Under the pieces are notes generated by a model. That model did not search any database. It was not told where the DNA came from and saw nothing but the letters and a program-made list of their open reading frames with translations. DNA of 64,000 nucleotides from Planobispora longispora (GTDB lineage: Bacteria > Actinomycetota > Actinomycetes > Streptosporangiales > Streptosporangiaceae), in contig NZ_BOOH01000052.1 in the NCBI RefSeq assembly GCF_016863135.1, forward strand, positions 1-64,000, written 5' to 3'. Shown in pieces: positions 26,137 to 34,200 of this stretch (its first letter is position 1; the number at the start of each line of letters is the position of its first letter). Position numbers and translations under genes: made by a program.

Positions 26137-26502
26137 TCAGGCCCCCACTGGTGGATCAGTTGAGATGTTGTCGCGGTAGGAGTCCTGTGCGGCGCGGCGG
26201 TCTCGTGCCGCCTGTGTGATCAGAATGGCTTCGTAGCAGACCGTGCCGAAGTCCGCGCGTGCGACGTGATGCCCATGCTCGACCCTGAGGGGGACGCCCA
26301 GCAGGGTGGCGATTCGCGCGACTTCGATGATCGCTTCGGCCTCGGTCGTGGCGTCGGTGTCATAGAGGGGGTAGACCGACATCCGCACCGATCCGTACCG
26401 GGGGACGGGCACCTCCGGATGGCGCTCCAAGAACTCAGCCAATCCTCGGAGATCGGCGATCAGTCGGTTTCGACGGGCCTCAACGGGTACGTTGTAGATC
26501 AT
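26137..26502 (-). CDS. Conserved-looking soluble element protein
   Basis: A 121-residue protein with RLIADLRGLAEFLERHPEVPVPRYG near the N terminus and a mixed alpha/beta body (VRMSVYPLYD, EAIIEVARIATLLGVPLRVE, FGTVCYEAILIT). Similar short proteins are common on actinobacterial plasmids and AICEs, from general recollection. No catalytic motif is evident. AGGTGATCTCAC provides the ribosome site. Confidence 0.65.
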   Translation of the reverse strand: MIYNVPVEARRNRLIADLRGLAEFLERHPEVPVPRYGSVRMSVYPLYDTDATTEAEAIIEVARIATLLGVPLRVEHGHHVARADFGTVCYEAILITQAARDRRAAQDSYRDNISTDPPVGA

Positions 26503-26508
26503 GTGAGA

Positions 26509-26757
26509 TCACCTCCCCTCGCAACGGGCTGCGGTGGTGTCGCGATGGCCCGACGTGCGGGCGGGAAGGTCGTCGGGATCACGGTCGGGGAGGGTGAGGT
26601 ACAGGCCCATGAGGCGGCGGCTGAACCGTGCCAGGGCCGATGGCTCGCCGTACAGGCGGCCGTGCTTGTCCTCGTGCTTCATCACCAGTGACGCGAGGAC
26701 GATGACGAGGGGGACGAGCAGGACGCTTGCGACGACTATGACTACGACGGCTACCAA
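26509..26757 (-). CDS. Single-TM small protein, paralogue of the 78-residue protein
   Basis: An 82-residue protein beginning directly with a TM segment (residues 2-25), then KHEDKHGRLYGEPSALARFSRRLMGL. TTG 26757 overlaps the stop of the zinc-ribbon gene and GAGGGGG lies ten bases upstream. A longer ATG start at 26871 would read the zinc-ribbon gene out of frame and is rejected. Confidence 0.55.
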   Translation of the reverse strand: MVAVVVIVVASVLLVPLVIVLASLVMKHEDKHGRLYGEPSALARFSRRLMGLYLTLPDRDPDDLPARTSGHRDTTAARCEGR

Positions 26758-26906
26758 TCGGCGTCCCCCTCGCCGACGTCGTAGGGGGCCTTGCGGCGGT
26801 TCCAGCGGCCCCGTGCTGCGCATTTGCGGCAGCAACGGCTTCTGCGTTCGACGAGCGCGCCGCATCCGCATCTACCGGTGAATTGCTGTCCGTGCGGAAT
26901 TCGCAT
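26751..26906 (-). CDS. 51-residue zinc-ribbon-like protein
   Basis: A short gene with the spacing C-G-C-G...C-C-R-K-C: GRCGCGALVERRSRCCRKCAARG. The cysteine pairs suggest one zinc-binding ribbon and the rest is very basic, so nucleic-acid or protein contact is plausible. ATG 26906 is nine bases after GGAAGG. It sits between the 100-residue protein and the 82-residue membrane protein in the transfer operon. Confidence 0.6.
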   Translation of the reverse strand: MRIPHGQQFTGRCGCGALVERRSRCCRKCAARGRWNRRKAPYDVGEGDADW

Positions 26907-26912
26907 GAAAGA

Positions 26913-27215
26913 TCACCTTCCTTCCGTGTTGACGGTCGGCCAGAGAGCCGTTCTCTCCGTGCCGTGTTCGAGAAGGTCTGCCAGCACATGCAGACCAGCG
27001 CTCAGCACAGTGATCAACCCGCTGCTCAGGAAGCAGGTGAGCAGGTCAGTGCACTGATCCATGAGCTCAGCGGTGGCCCGGACTCCGGTGATCACGTAGT
27101 CAGACGGATTCACGACAGGATGGGACATGTCGAGGGACTCCGAGTTACGCTTGTCAAGCTCTTGGTGTCTACTCATCTGGGCGGGTCGCATGGTGAACCA
27201 GTCGCGACAAGTCAT
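26913..27215 (-). CDS. First protein of the minus-strand transfer operon, function unknown
   Basis: A 100-residue protein starting MTCRDWFTMRPAQ with a hydrophobic helix near residues 65-90 (LLTCFLSSGLITVLSAGLHVLADLL). ATG 27215 is preceded by GGAG at a suitable distance. It heads the run of genes that ends at 22.66 kb. The promoter must lie in 27216-27428, shared with the divergent HTH-TPR gene. Confidence 0.5.
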   Translation of the reverse strand: MTCRDWFTMRPAQMSRHQELDKRNSESLDMSHPVVNPSDYVITGVRATAELMDQCTDLLTCFLSSGLITVLSAGLHVLADLLEHGTERTALWPTVNTEGR

Positions 27216-27359
27216 GATTTCTCCATTTGAAGTAGTGCGCTTAACCCGGTCGCCGGATTTCCTTCTTTCTGTGGAACCTGACCGGCTGTGTTTTCCTTTG
27301 CACACCTAATTCAACGGAGATTAGGCAGGACATTCCATGCAGCGGCAGCGCAGGAGCAG

Positions 27360-27396
27360 TGCAGGACCGATGCAGGAAGGATGCATCGGTCCTGCA
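27360..27396. promoter_or_regulatory. 37-bp perfect palindrome upstream of the HTH-TPR regulator
   Basis: TGCAGGACCGATGCA (27360-27374) and TGCATCGGTCCTGCA (27382-27396) are exact inverted copies around the 7-base centre GGAAGGA. It ends 32 bases before the GTG start of the regulator. There is no T-tract, so a terminator is unlikely; an operator for the adjacent HTH protein is the simplest reading. Confidence 0.6.
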
Positions 27397-27428
27397 ACCC
27401 CAGAGACGGGTACCGCTGAGGGGGCCCA

Positions 27429-28799
27429 GTGATTGAGGTTATGGATGCCTGGACAGGCAAGAGCGCAAGTGCGCTTCAGGCTTCATTGCGTATGAGCAAC
27501 GAGGCATTTGCCGGTCACCTTGGGATTGGCGTTCGCACAGTCGCTTCCTGGCACGACAATCCGGAGCTAAGCCCACGACCGGACATACAGCAGCTCCTCG
27601 ACATCGCCCTTGAAAAGGCTCCGCAGAGCGCAAAACTTCGGTTCGAGATGCTGCTTGGGAAAGACCGGCCCAATTCTGCTCATGAAGCTTCCCCGGCACA
27701 GCCGCTTGTGGTGACGGGGCCTGGCTTGACTCTGGACGGATATATTCCGAGCCAACAGGGCGAAGAAATCACGCGTCGCGTTCTCTTGGGCCAGACGTTG
27801 GCGGGCGTAGCCCTATCCGGGTTTTCACTCCTCGGCATGGCTGAATCCATTCGGCGAGAAATGGAGGACACCCTTTCCGCGGGAACGGTCTCGCGCTCTC
27901 GGCTTGAAAGAATCGAAGAAACAGTTGAGTCGCATATCCGGATATATACGACCACCCCGCCGATGAGTGCCCTAGCGGGTGTATTGATGGATTTCAGTGA
28001 CGTGCGAAGGCTGTGTGCCGAGCGTCAGCCGACAGTGATTCAAGCGCGGCTATGCGAAATCGCAGCGCTCCTCGCGACTCTAGCTGCCGATTCACTCATG
28101 AAGCTGGGGCGTATAGGAGAGGCGCACGCATGGTATGGCACAGCTTGCGTTGCAGCAGATGACAGCGGAAATCGCAAGCTCCAAGCGAGGGTGCGTGTTC
28201 AAGAAGCCATGCTGCCTTACTACTATGGCAGCCCGTCGGATGTTATTCGGCTCGCACGTGAGGCACAATCGCTGGTTGGCGGAACTCCGTGCGCAGCCGA
28301 AGCGTTAGCCTTCGCCGCCGAAGCAAGGGCTCTTTCTCGGCTGGGGGCTGGGCCTGAAGCCGAGGCCGCAATCATGCGCGCTAGCAACCTCGTTGAGTCC
28401 ATGCGTGAACCAGACAGCAACGAAGCGTTCAAATTCGGTGAACGCAGATTGCTGTTCTATATGTCAAGCACGCTGTCCAACCTGGGAGAAACGATCCGAG
28501 CAAATCGCATACAAGAGCAGGCCCTCAAAATATACGGAGAGTCGGTCAATCTCATAGACCCCGTGTTTATTCGTCTCGACCAGGCGCAATTGCTAGCCCA
28601 CGGCGGAAACATCCAAGATGCCGTTTCGCTCGCATGTGATTCCTGCCTTTCGCTGGACCTTGAGCACCGCACACCGATTCTTGCAGCACGGGTTCGGCAG
28701 CTCGTTGAGCAGATGGTTCCACTCAACGTCACCGCATCGCAGGAGCTTGCCGAATTCCGGCGAGTGATGCTCCTCGCCACATCAGAAAGGCAGTATTGA
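27429..28799 (+). CDS. HTH regulator with TPR-like helical domain
   Basis: A 456-residue protein. Residues 14-60 form an XRE-like HTH (LQASLRMSNEAFAGHLGIGVRTVASWHDN), and residues 180-445 are helical repeats of the TPR kind, as in actinobacterial signal-peptide-responsive or growth-state regulators. The GTG has GAGGGGG upstream. Its stop overlaps the TTG of the phosphotransferase-like gene (TTGA), so they form an operon. Likely controls the element, perhaps through the palindrome 33 bases upstream. Confidence 0.75.
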   Translation: MIEVMDAWTGKSASALQASLRMSNEAFAGHLGIGVRTVASWHDNPELSPRPDIQQLLDIALEKAPQSAKLRFEMLLGKDRPNSAHEASPAQPLVVTGPGLTLDGYIPSQQGEEITRRVLLGQTLAGVALSGFSLLGMAESIRREMEDTLSAGTVSRSRLERIEETVESHIRIYTTTPPMSALAGVLMDFSDVRRLCAERQPTVIQARLCEIAALLATLAADSLMKLGRIGEAHAWYGTACVAADDSGNRKLQARVRVQEAMLPYYYGSPSDVIRLAREAQSLVGGTPCAAEALAFAAEARALSRLGAGPEAEAAIMRASNLVESMREPDSNEAFKFGERRLLFYMSSTLSNLGETIRANRIQEQALKIYGESVNLIDPVFIRLDQAQLLAHGGNIQDAVSLACDSCLSLDLEHRTPILAARVRQLVEQMVPLNVTASQELAEFRRVMLLATSERQY

Positions 28800-29710
28800 T
28801 CTCCGTGGACAGCAGTCAAAGAATGTTGGCCGTCGACTCGTTCACCCCGGAAAACACGAGTAATCTACTCAAGAGAGTCTGTGATCGTGTTGGCTTCGAT
28901 CCGGTGGAGGCCGCACTTCTCCGTCATCAAACGAACGCCGTGTATCGGCTCGCTTCTGACCCTGCCATCATTAAGATCGCGCGCCCCGACTACAGCATTG
29001 AGGAGATTCAACGGACTGTCGATCTCACAAGATGGCTGACTCGGATGGGATTTCCGACACTACCTCTTATGGATATCGAACAGCCAATCATCATCGATGG
29101 ACATGCCGTTACGATCTGGCCCTATCTTCCGCAGAGTAGACCGATAGGGACCCACGAGTTGGCGGATCCGCTATTGGCTCTGCATGGATTGCAGTCCCCT
29201 CCGATAGCTCTAGAGCCATTCGATGCAGTGGCGGCAATTCGCTACTCGCTTGAAGCTGAGACGCTACTCGCTCCCGAGGACCACGAATTCCTTTCAGGGC
29301 GCTGCAATGATCTGGAGGTCGACCTAGAGTCGGTTCATTTTTCAACCACTCCGCGCCTCATTCACGGCGATCCTCAACATGGCAACGCCCTGATAGGGAA
29401 GAGTGGAATTGTTTTATGCGACTGGGACAGTATCGCACTCGGGTATCCCGAGTGGGATCTGATAACCATCGAAATCCATAGTCGCCGTTTTAGCCATCCC
29501 GAGCAGGACTATAGAGAGTTCTGCAGGATCTATGGTCGTGACATACGCGACTTCGATGGGTATCCCGTTCTGCGAGATCTCCGTGAACTGCGAATGATAA
29601 CCACTAATGCAAGGAAATCCCCACCTGGCTCACGGTCCGCGCACGAGGTTCAAGAACGAGTAGCGCAGTTACGCCGTGGCGAAGGAGATGCGGCCTGGTC
29701 AATTCTATGA
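28796..29710 (+). CDS. APH-fold phosphotransferase-like protein of the element
   Basis: A 304-residue protein with a kinase-like fold. The N lobe holds HQTNAVYRLASDPAIIKIAR, the catalytic loop is LIHGDPQHGNALI (near residues 192-204) and the metal loop is VLCDWDSIALGYPEWDL. These are complete APH-family motifs. GTG 28805 is a shorter start option. It is coupled to the HTH-TPR gene and its 3' end overlaps the tandem-GntR gene by six bases. The substrate is unknown; resistance is not implied. Confidence 0.78.
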   Translation: MISVDSSQRMLAVDSFTPENTSNLLKRVCDRVGFDPVEAALLRHQTNAVYRLASDPAIIKIARPDYSIEEIQRTVDLTRWLTRMGFPTLPLMDIEQPIIIDGHAVTIWPYLPQSRPIGTHELADPLLALHGLQSPPIALEPFDAVAAIRYSLEAETLLAPEDHEFLSGRCNDLEVDLESVHFSTTPRLIHGDPQHGNALIGKSGIVLCDWDSIALGYPEWDLITIEIHSRRFSHPEQDYREFCRIYGRDIRDFDGYPVLRDLRELRMITTNARKSPPGSRSAHEVQERVAQLRRGEGDAAWSIL

Positions 29711-30175
29711 AGCGTTAGAATCCCTTTCCGGCCTCTCCGGGAAGCTGACATAGCGACCGCTGCCGTGCCGCGCAACGACCAACCTCTCTTGCTCAAGATT
29801 GTATAGCGCGCGGCGCACAGTATTTCGGGATGCTCCATACTGCCGCCGAAGCGCTGCCTCGCTGGGAACAGGAGATCCGGGAGGAAATTCACCTTGCTCG
29901 ATCCGTTCCCGCAAGTCATGAGCGATCTGCTGATGGCGATGCAGTATGGCCGTCGATTTCCCTTTAACTACGCGGCCTCTGGCTGGAATCGTGATGACCA
30001 GCCCATCGGATTCGATGAGAGAAAGGGCACGTCGGACGGTGGTACGCCTGACGCCAAAATCCCTACATAGAGCCCACTCGGATGGAATGAGGTCGCCGGG
30101 ACTGTAGTGTCCTGCCGCGATCCGCTCTCGCAACCGGTTTGCGATGGCAGCGAAGTCCGGTGGAACAGTGTTCAT
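29705..30175 (-). CDS. Tandem double GntR winged-helix protein
   Basis: A 156-residue protein with two GntR-type winged helices and nothing else. Domain 1 (residues 5-70) has SEWALCRDFGVRRTTVRRALSL; domain 2 (80-145) has SEAALRRQYGASRNTVRRALYN. GntR proteins normally carry one HTH and a ligand domain and dimerise. Here one chain could mimic a dimer. ATG 30175 was chosen because the 44 residues upstream are low-complexity. It may bind the operator set at 30599-30644. Confidence 0.8.
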   Translation of the reverse strand: MNTVPPDFAAIANRLRERIAAGHYSPGDLIPSEWALCRDFGVRRTTVRRALSLIESDGLVITIPARGRVVKGKSTAILHRHQQIAHDLRERIEQGEFPPGSPVPSEAALRRQYGASRNTVRRALYNLEQERLVVARHGSGRYVSFPERPERDSNAS

Positions 30176-30273
30176 GGTTGGCGGTCCCGCGCTTTCCCTC
30201 CGCGAAGAGCGCGAGACCGCCACCGGCCCGTGGCCGCTGGTGACGCAGCTTTCGCCACGGCCCGGAGTCTTTG

Positions 30274-30585
30274 CTACCTGGCTTGACCAAAGAGGACCTT
30301 CCACCACAGTTCCTCGGCCTGTCTCATCGGCAACGCGTCGGTCTCAAGGACGGTGGTTTTCCCCTCGCCCAGTCGATCTGTGAGGCGGATCCATCCGAGC
30401 CCACCTGCTGCGCAGAGCTCAAAGATCCTCGCGCGGCATTCGCAGGTATGCCGCGTCACGCGGATCCGGGCGAAGCGCCTGTCTGCCTCACGCCAGACGA
30501 TGCGGTCGGCGTTCGCTTGGCGAGTCGCGGCATGGGGGCCATGAAGCTCGTCGATCTCGCTCATGGGGTTCACCATGACTGCCAC
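30274..30585 (-). CDS. Small element protein of unknown function
   Basis: A 103-residue frame (GTG 30585; ATG 30576 and ATG 30564 are alternatives) that reads SEIDELHGPHAATRQANADRIVWREADRRFARIRV and TCECRARIFELCAAGGLGWIRL. No ribosome site is obvious, so a leaderless mRNA is possible. It is divergent from the KorSA-like gene, with three operator copies between them. No family recognised. Confidence 0.5.
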   Translation of the reverse strand: MAVMVNPMSEIDELHGPHAATRQANADRIVWREADRRFARIRVTRHTCECRARIFELCAAGGLGWIRLTDRLGEGKTTVLETDALPMRQAEELWWKVLFGQAR

Positions 30586-30598
30586 TGTAGTACACCAT

Positions 30599-30644
30599 GC
30601 TATAGCTCGCCAGGCATGTTATATCTCGCCTAGTGAGGTATAGC
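30599..30644. promoter_or_regulatory. Three-copy GntR-type operator
   Basis: GCTATAGCTCGCC (30599-30611), GTTATATCTCGCC (30618-30630) and the inverted GCTATACCTCACT (plus-strand 30632-30644) share the pattern GYTATANCTCRCY. Copies two and three form a dyad; copy one repeats copy two after 19 bases. The set lies 18 bases before the GTG of the single-domain GntR gene. Confidence 0.7.
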
Positions 30645-30661
30645 CCACTTAGCGTGTTCGT

Positions 30662-30910
30662 GTGGTTGATCAGGAGCGCGAATGGAAGCCTGGAGTGCCT
30701 CGGTGGGTCCAGGTGTACGAGATCCTCAAAGAGCAGATCGAAAGCGGAGAACTCGCCCCTGGTGATCAAGTGCCGTCAGTGCTGAGACTCCAGCAGATGT
30801 ACGGCATCGCCACGGCTACCGGCCAGAAGGTACATCGCGCACTGCGCCAGGATGGGCTCATCCGTACAGAGCCCGGCATGGGCAGCTTTGTTGTAGACCG
30901 CGCCGGATAG
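30662..30910 (+). CDS. Single-domain GntR regulator (KorSA/TraR-like)
   Basis: An 82-residue protein consisting only of a GntR winged helix: QVYEILKEQIESGELAPGDQVPSV then LQQMYGIATATGQKVHRALRQDGLI. Streptomyces plasmids and pSAM2-type elements use GntR repressors (KorSA, KorA, TraR) to hold transfer genes off; by analogy this is the kil-override type repressor. The start is GTG 30662. The triple operator directly upstream suggests autoregulation. Confidence 0.8.
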   Translation: MVDQEREWKPGVPRWVQVYEILKEQIESGELAPGDQVPSVLRLQQMYGIATATGQKVHRALRQDGLIRTEPGMGSFVVDRAG

Positions 30911-30964
30911 CGGGAGGCAACGCCTACCCTGATGGGCCACCAGTGGCGTACCTGAAGGAGTGCG

Positions 30965-31102
30965 GTGACCAGTCGGGAAGTCCGGTTCTTCGGGCCCAAC
31001 GGCCGCTGCTCCTCGATGCCAGCACATGATCACGACGCTGGTGTTGTTCGGGAACGCTGGTTGCCGTACCCGCGACACATGTCTTATTTGTTACTTATGT
31101 AG
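30965..31102 (+). CDS. Possible 45-codon small protein
   Basis: GTG 30965 follows AAGGAG at five to six bases, and the frame reads VRFFGPNGRCSSMPAHDHDA near the start and ends at TAG 31102. It lies 54 bases after the KorSA-like gene. Only the ribosome site and reasonable composition support it. The rest of the 347-base gap to 31257 contains the Rhs leader with GGAGGG at 31242 and nothing else recognised. Confidence 0.25.
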   Translation: MTSREVRFFGPNGRCSSMPAHDHDAGVVRERWLPYPRHMSYLLLM

Positions 31103-31257
31103 ATCTTGTGGTGCAGTCACGCCATGTGTACCTTCTGATCGTTTACTGTGTTGATCACTTCTGAATGCTGGTCCTGACCTCCTTCGCGTCAGGCTGGCGG
31201 TGGGGGTGATGCGAAGGCGTTGGCCGTCGCGCTGGCTGGTTCGGAGGGTGACGGCGT

Positions 31258-34200
31258 ATGCGCCGCAATGTGTCATGGTCGCGTTCGGCGGGCCGTAGGC
31301 GCTGGATGACGGCAGTGCTTGGTGTGATCATGACTCCCGGCTTGCTGATGCTTCACTCACAGCCGGTGACTGCCGCTATGAAATCGACTACTCAGGTGTT
31401 GGCACCGCCGGACACTCCCGATCAGCTCACTGGCTCGGCTCGTGGGCTGGTCTCGCTCGTGGATAGTGCCGCGACGACCACCTCGGTAGAGGTGAAGGAC
31501 ACTGGGAAGGATGCTGCGCGGCCGAAGCAGGCCCTGCCGGTGGAAGAGCGCTTCACCGAAGAACGCCCCGCATCTCAGGAGATGCCCAAGACGCCAGACG
31601 AGGGCGCTTCCGCCGCACCTGGCCAGCCTGCGGCGGGAAAGGACTCCAGTAAGACGAAGCTGTCGGTAACGACCGCGGCGTTTGAGCGGCGTATCCAGCG
31701 CCAGGAGGCGACTGATGCGCGCGCTAGTGCCGCTCTAGCGTCCTTGACCGAATGGTGTGATGACTACCCGTGGTGGGACTCGACCAGGAGCTACCGCTAT
31801 GGCGACAAGGTCTACTTTAACGGGCAGATCTGGGAAGCACTCGCTATCTCCACACAGGCCGGCCACATGCCGAACTCGTGGTCTGGCCAATGGCTGGACC
31901 GGGGAGCGTGTCGGTCTCACCAGTCCCCGTCGGTAAGCCTCAGCCAGCCAGCAGAACAGGCGCTGGTGGAGACCCGGACCCCGACACTGCGGGCCTATGG
32001 ACACAGCAACGACTCCTACAGCATCGCGGTGCGCTATCAGTTCACCGTCTGTGACAGCGAAGCGATGACCGGATCAGGCTGTACCACATCTGAGACGATG
32101 ACGCCGGGCACCTGGAGGGATGCCGCCTGGAAGGTACCCGCTGGCAAGCTCGTCTGGAGCAAGCAGTACTGGTGGAAGGTTACCGCCACCGACACCTCCA
32201 ACAGCATGTCAACGACATCGAGCAAGCGGTCCTTCACCACCGGGGTGCGCCAGCCGGTGATCGGCTCGCAGCTGTCCGCCCGGGGGGTCGACGGCCAGGA
32301 GTTTCACCAGATGGCCGGCAACTACACCACCGCGGCCACCGATCTGTCGGTGCCGGTGGCCGGTCCGCCGCTGTCGGTGACGCGTTCCTACAACAGCCTG
32401 GATGTGCGCACCGATGGCATCTTCGGCGCGGGCTGGTCCACGCGCTGGGACATGAAGCTGGTGCGGGAGGTGCGCGGGGATTTGGTGACCGCGCTGGTGA
32501 CCTATCCCGACGGCCGTCAGGTGCGCTTTGCCGCCAACGGCGATGGCAGCTTTCAGCCGCCGCCGGGCATGTATGCCACCTTGGCCCAGACCGAGGGCGG
32601 CTGGCGGCTGATGGACAAGTCCGCCACCTCGTATCTGTTCGATGCCCAGGGCCGGGTGGTGAAGATCACCGATGCCCGGGGCCGGGCCCAGGAGCTGACC
32701 TACAACGCCGAGGGCAAACTGGACAAAGCGGTCGGCGTCGGGGACCGGTCGCTGACGTTCACGTGGACCGGTGCGCACGTGAGCGCGGTGTCCAGCGACC
32801 CGGTGGACGGCAAGGCGATCGTTTGGACCTACCACTACGAAGGCGATCGGCTGACGGCGGTGTGCGCGCCGATCGCGGCGCCGAACTGCACCCGCTATGC
32901 CTACGGCAGTGGCTCGCTGTATCGCAGCAGCGTGCTGGATGCCGAACCCTACGGCTATTGGCGGCTAGGCGAGGCCCACAGCTCGGCCGCTGTGGACCTG
33001 GGCGCTGGCGCCGGCAACGCCTCTTATGTGAACAAGACCGGCGGAAGCATCGCCTATGGCAAGCCGGGCGCGCTGGCCGGCACCCCCGACACTGCGATCG
33101 AGCTGACCAGCGCGGCGGTGCGCCTGCCCAATCATGCGTTGGCCAACGTGGGTGATCACGCGTCGGTGCAGCTGTGGTTCAAAACGGCCGGCGCGGGGGT
33201 GCTGATGGCCGCTTCGGCAACGGATGCCTCCCTGCTCAACGGGCCGATGCTGTATGTCGGCACCGACGGCAAGCTGTATGGCTCGTTTGCGCCGACCGGT
33301 ACGCCGATGGCTTCTGCGGGTGCGGTCAATGACAACCAGTGGCACCAGGTGACGCTGACGGTCGCCGGTGATCAGCAGGCGCTGTATCTGGATGGCCAGC
33401 AGATCGGCACGCTCACCCAGGCGGTGAGCACCTGGCGGCCGTATGCCGAGGTTGGCGCGGGCAGCATCACCCAAGGTTCGGCGCCGGGCCTGCCGGCCGG
33501 AAGTGGTAGCCAGGACTTTGCCTTCCGCGGTCAGGTCGATGAGATCGCCGTCTACGGCAAGTCGTTGACCGCCACCGAGGTCGCGGTCCACCACGCGGCG
33601 CGCACCGAGGCAGCGCACAAGATGGCGACGATCACTTTGCCCTCGGGCCGGGTCTGGATGAGTACTGCCTATGACGCGGGTAGCGAGCGGGTGGTCAGCC
33701 ACACCGACGCCCAGGGCGGCACCTGGAAGATCGGCGCACCGCAGTACGACCGTGCCACGGGTACTTCGACGGTGACCGTTACCGATCCGAAGAATGGCAC
33801 GCTGAGCTATGTGTATGACGCCTGGCGTGGCTACCGGCTCGTGAACCGGGTAGACCAATTGGGCAAGGTCACAGCATTCGACTATGACACCGGTGGCTTC
33901 CCGGCGAAGAGAACTGACCCGAACGGCAACAGCATCGAGGTAGCCAACGACGCGCGAGGCAATACCATCGCAGTCAAAACTTGTCGAGTGGTGGGAAACT
34001 GTCAGACCAAGCACAGGTCGTTCTACCGCAACAGTACCGATGATTTTGATCCACGTAACGACCGAATGGTCACAGCCCGAGATGCACGGTCAGTCAATGC
34101 CACTGACAACACCTACGCGACCCAGTGGGAATACACCGACCATGGCGAAGTGGCCAAGATAACTACCCCAGCGACTCCGGACTTCCCCGCCGGTCGATCG

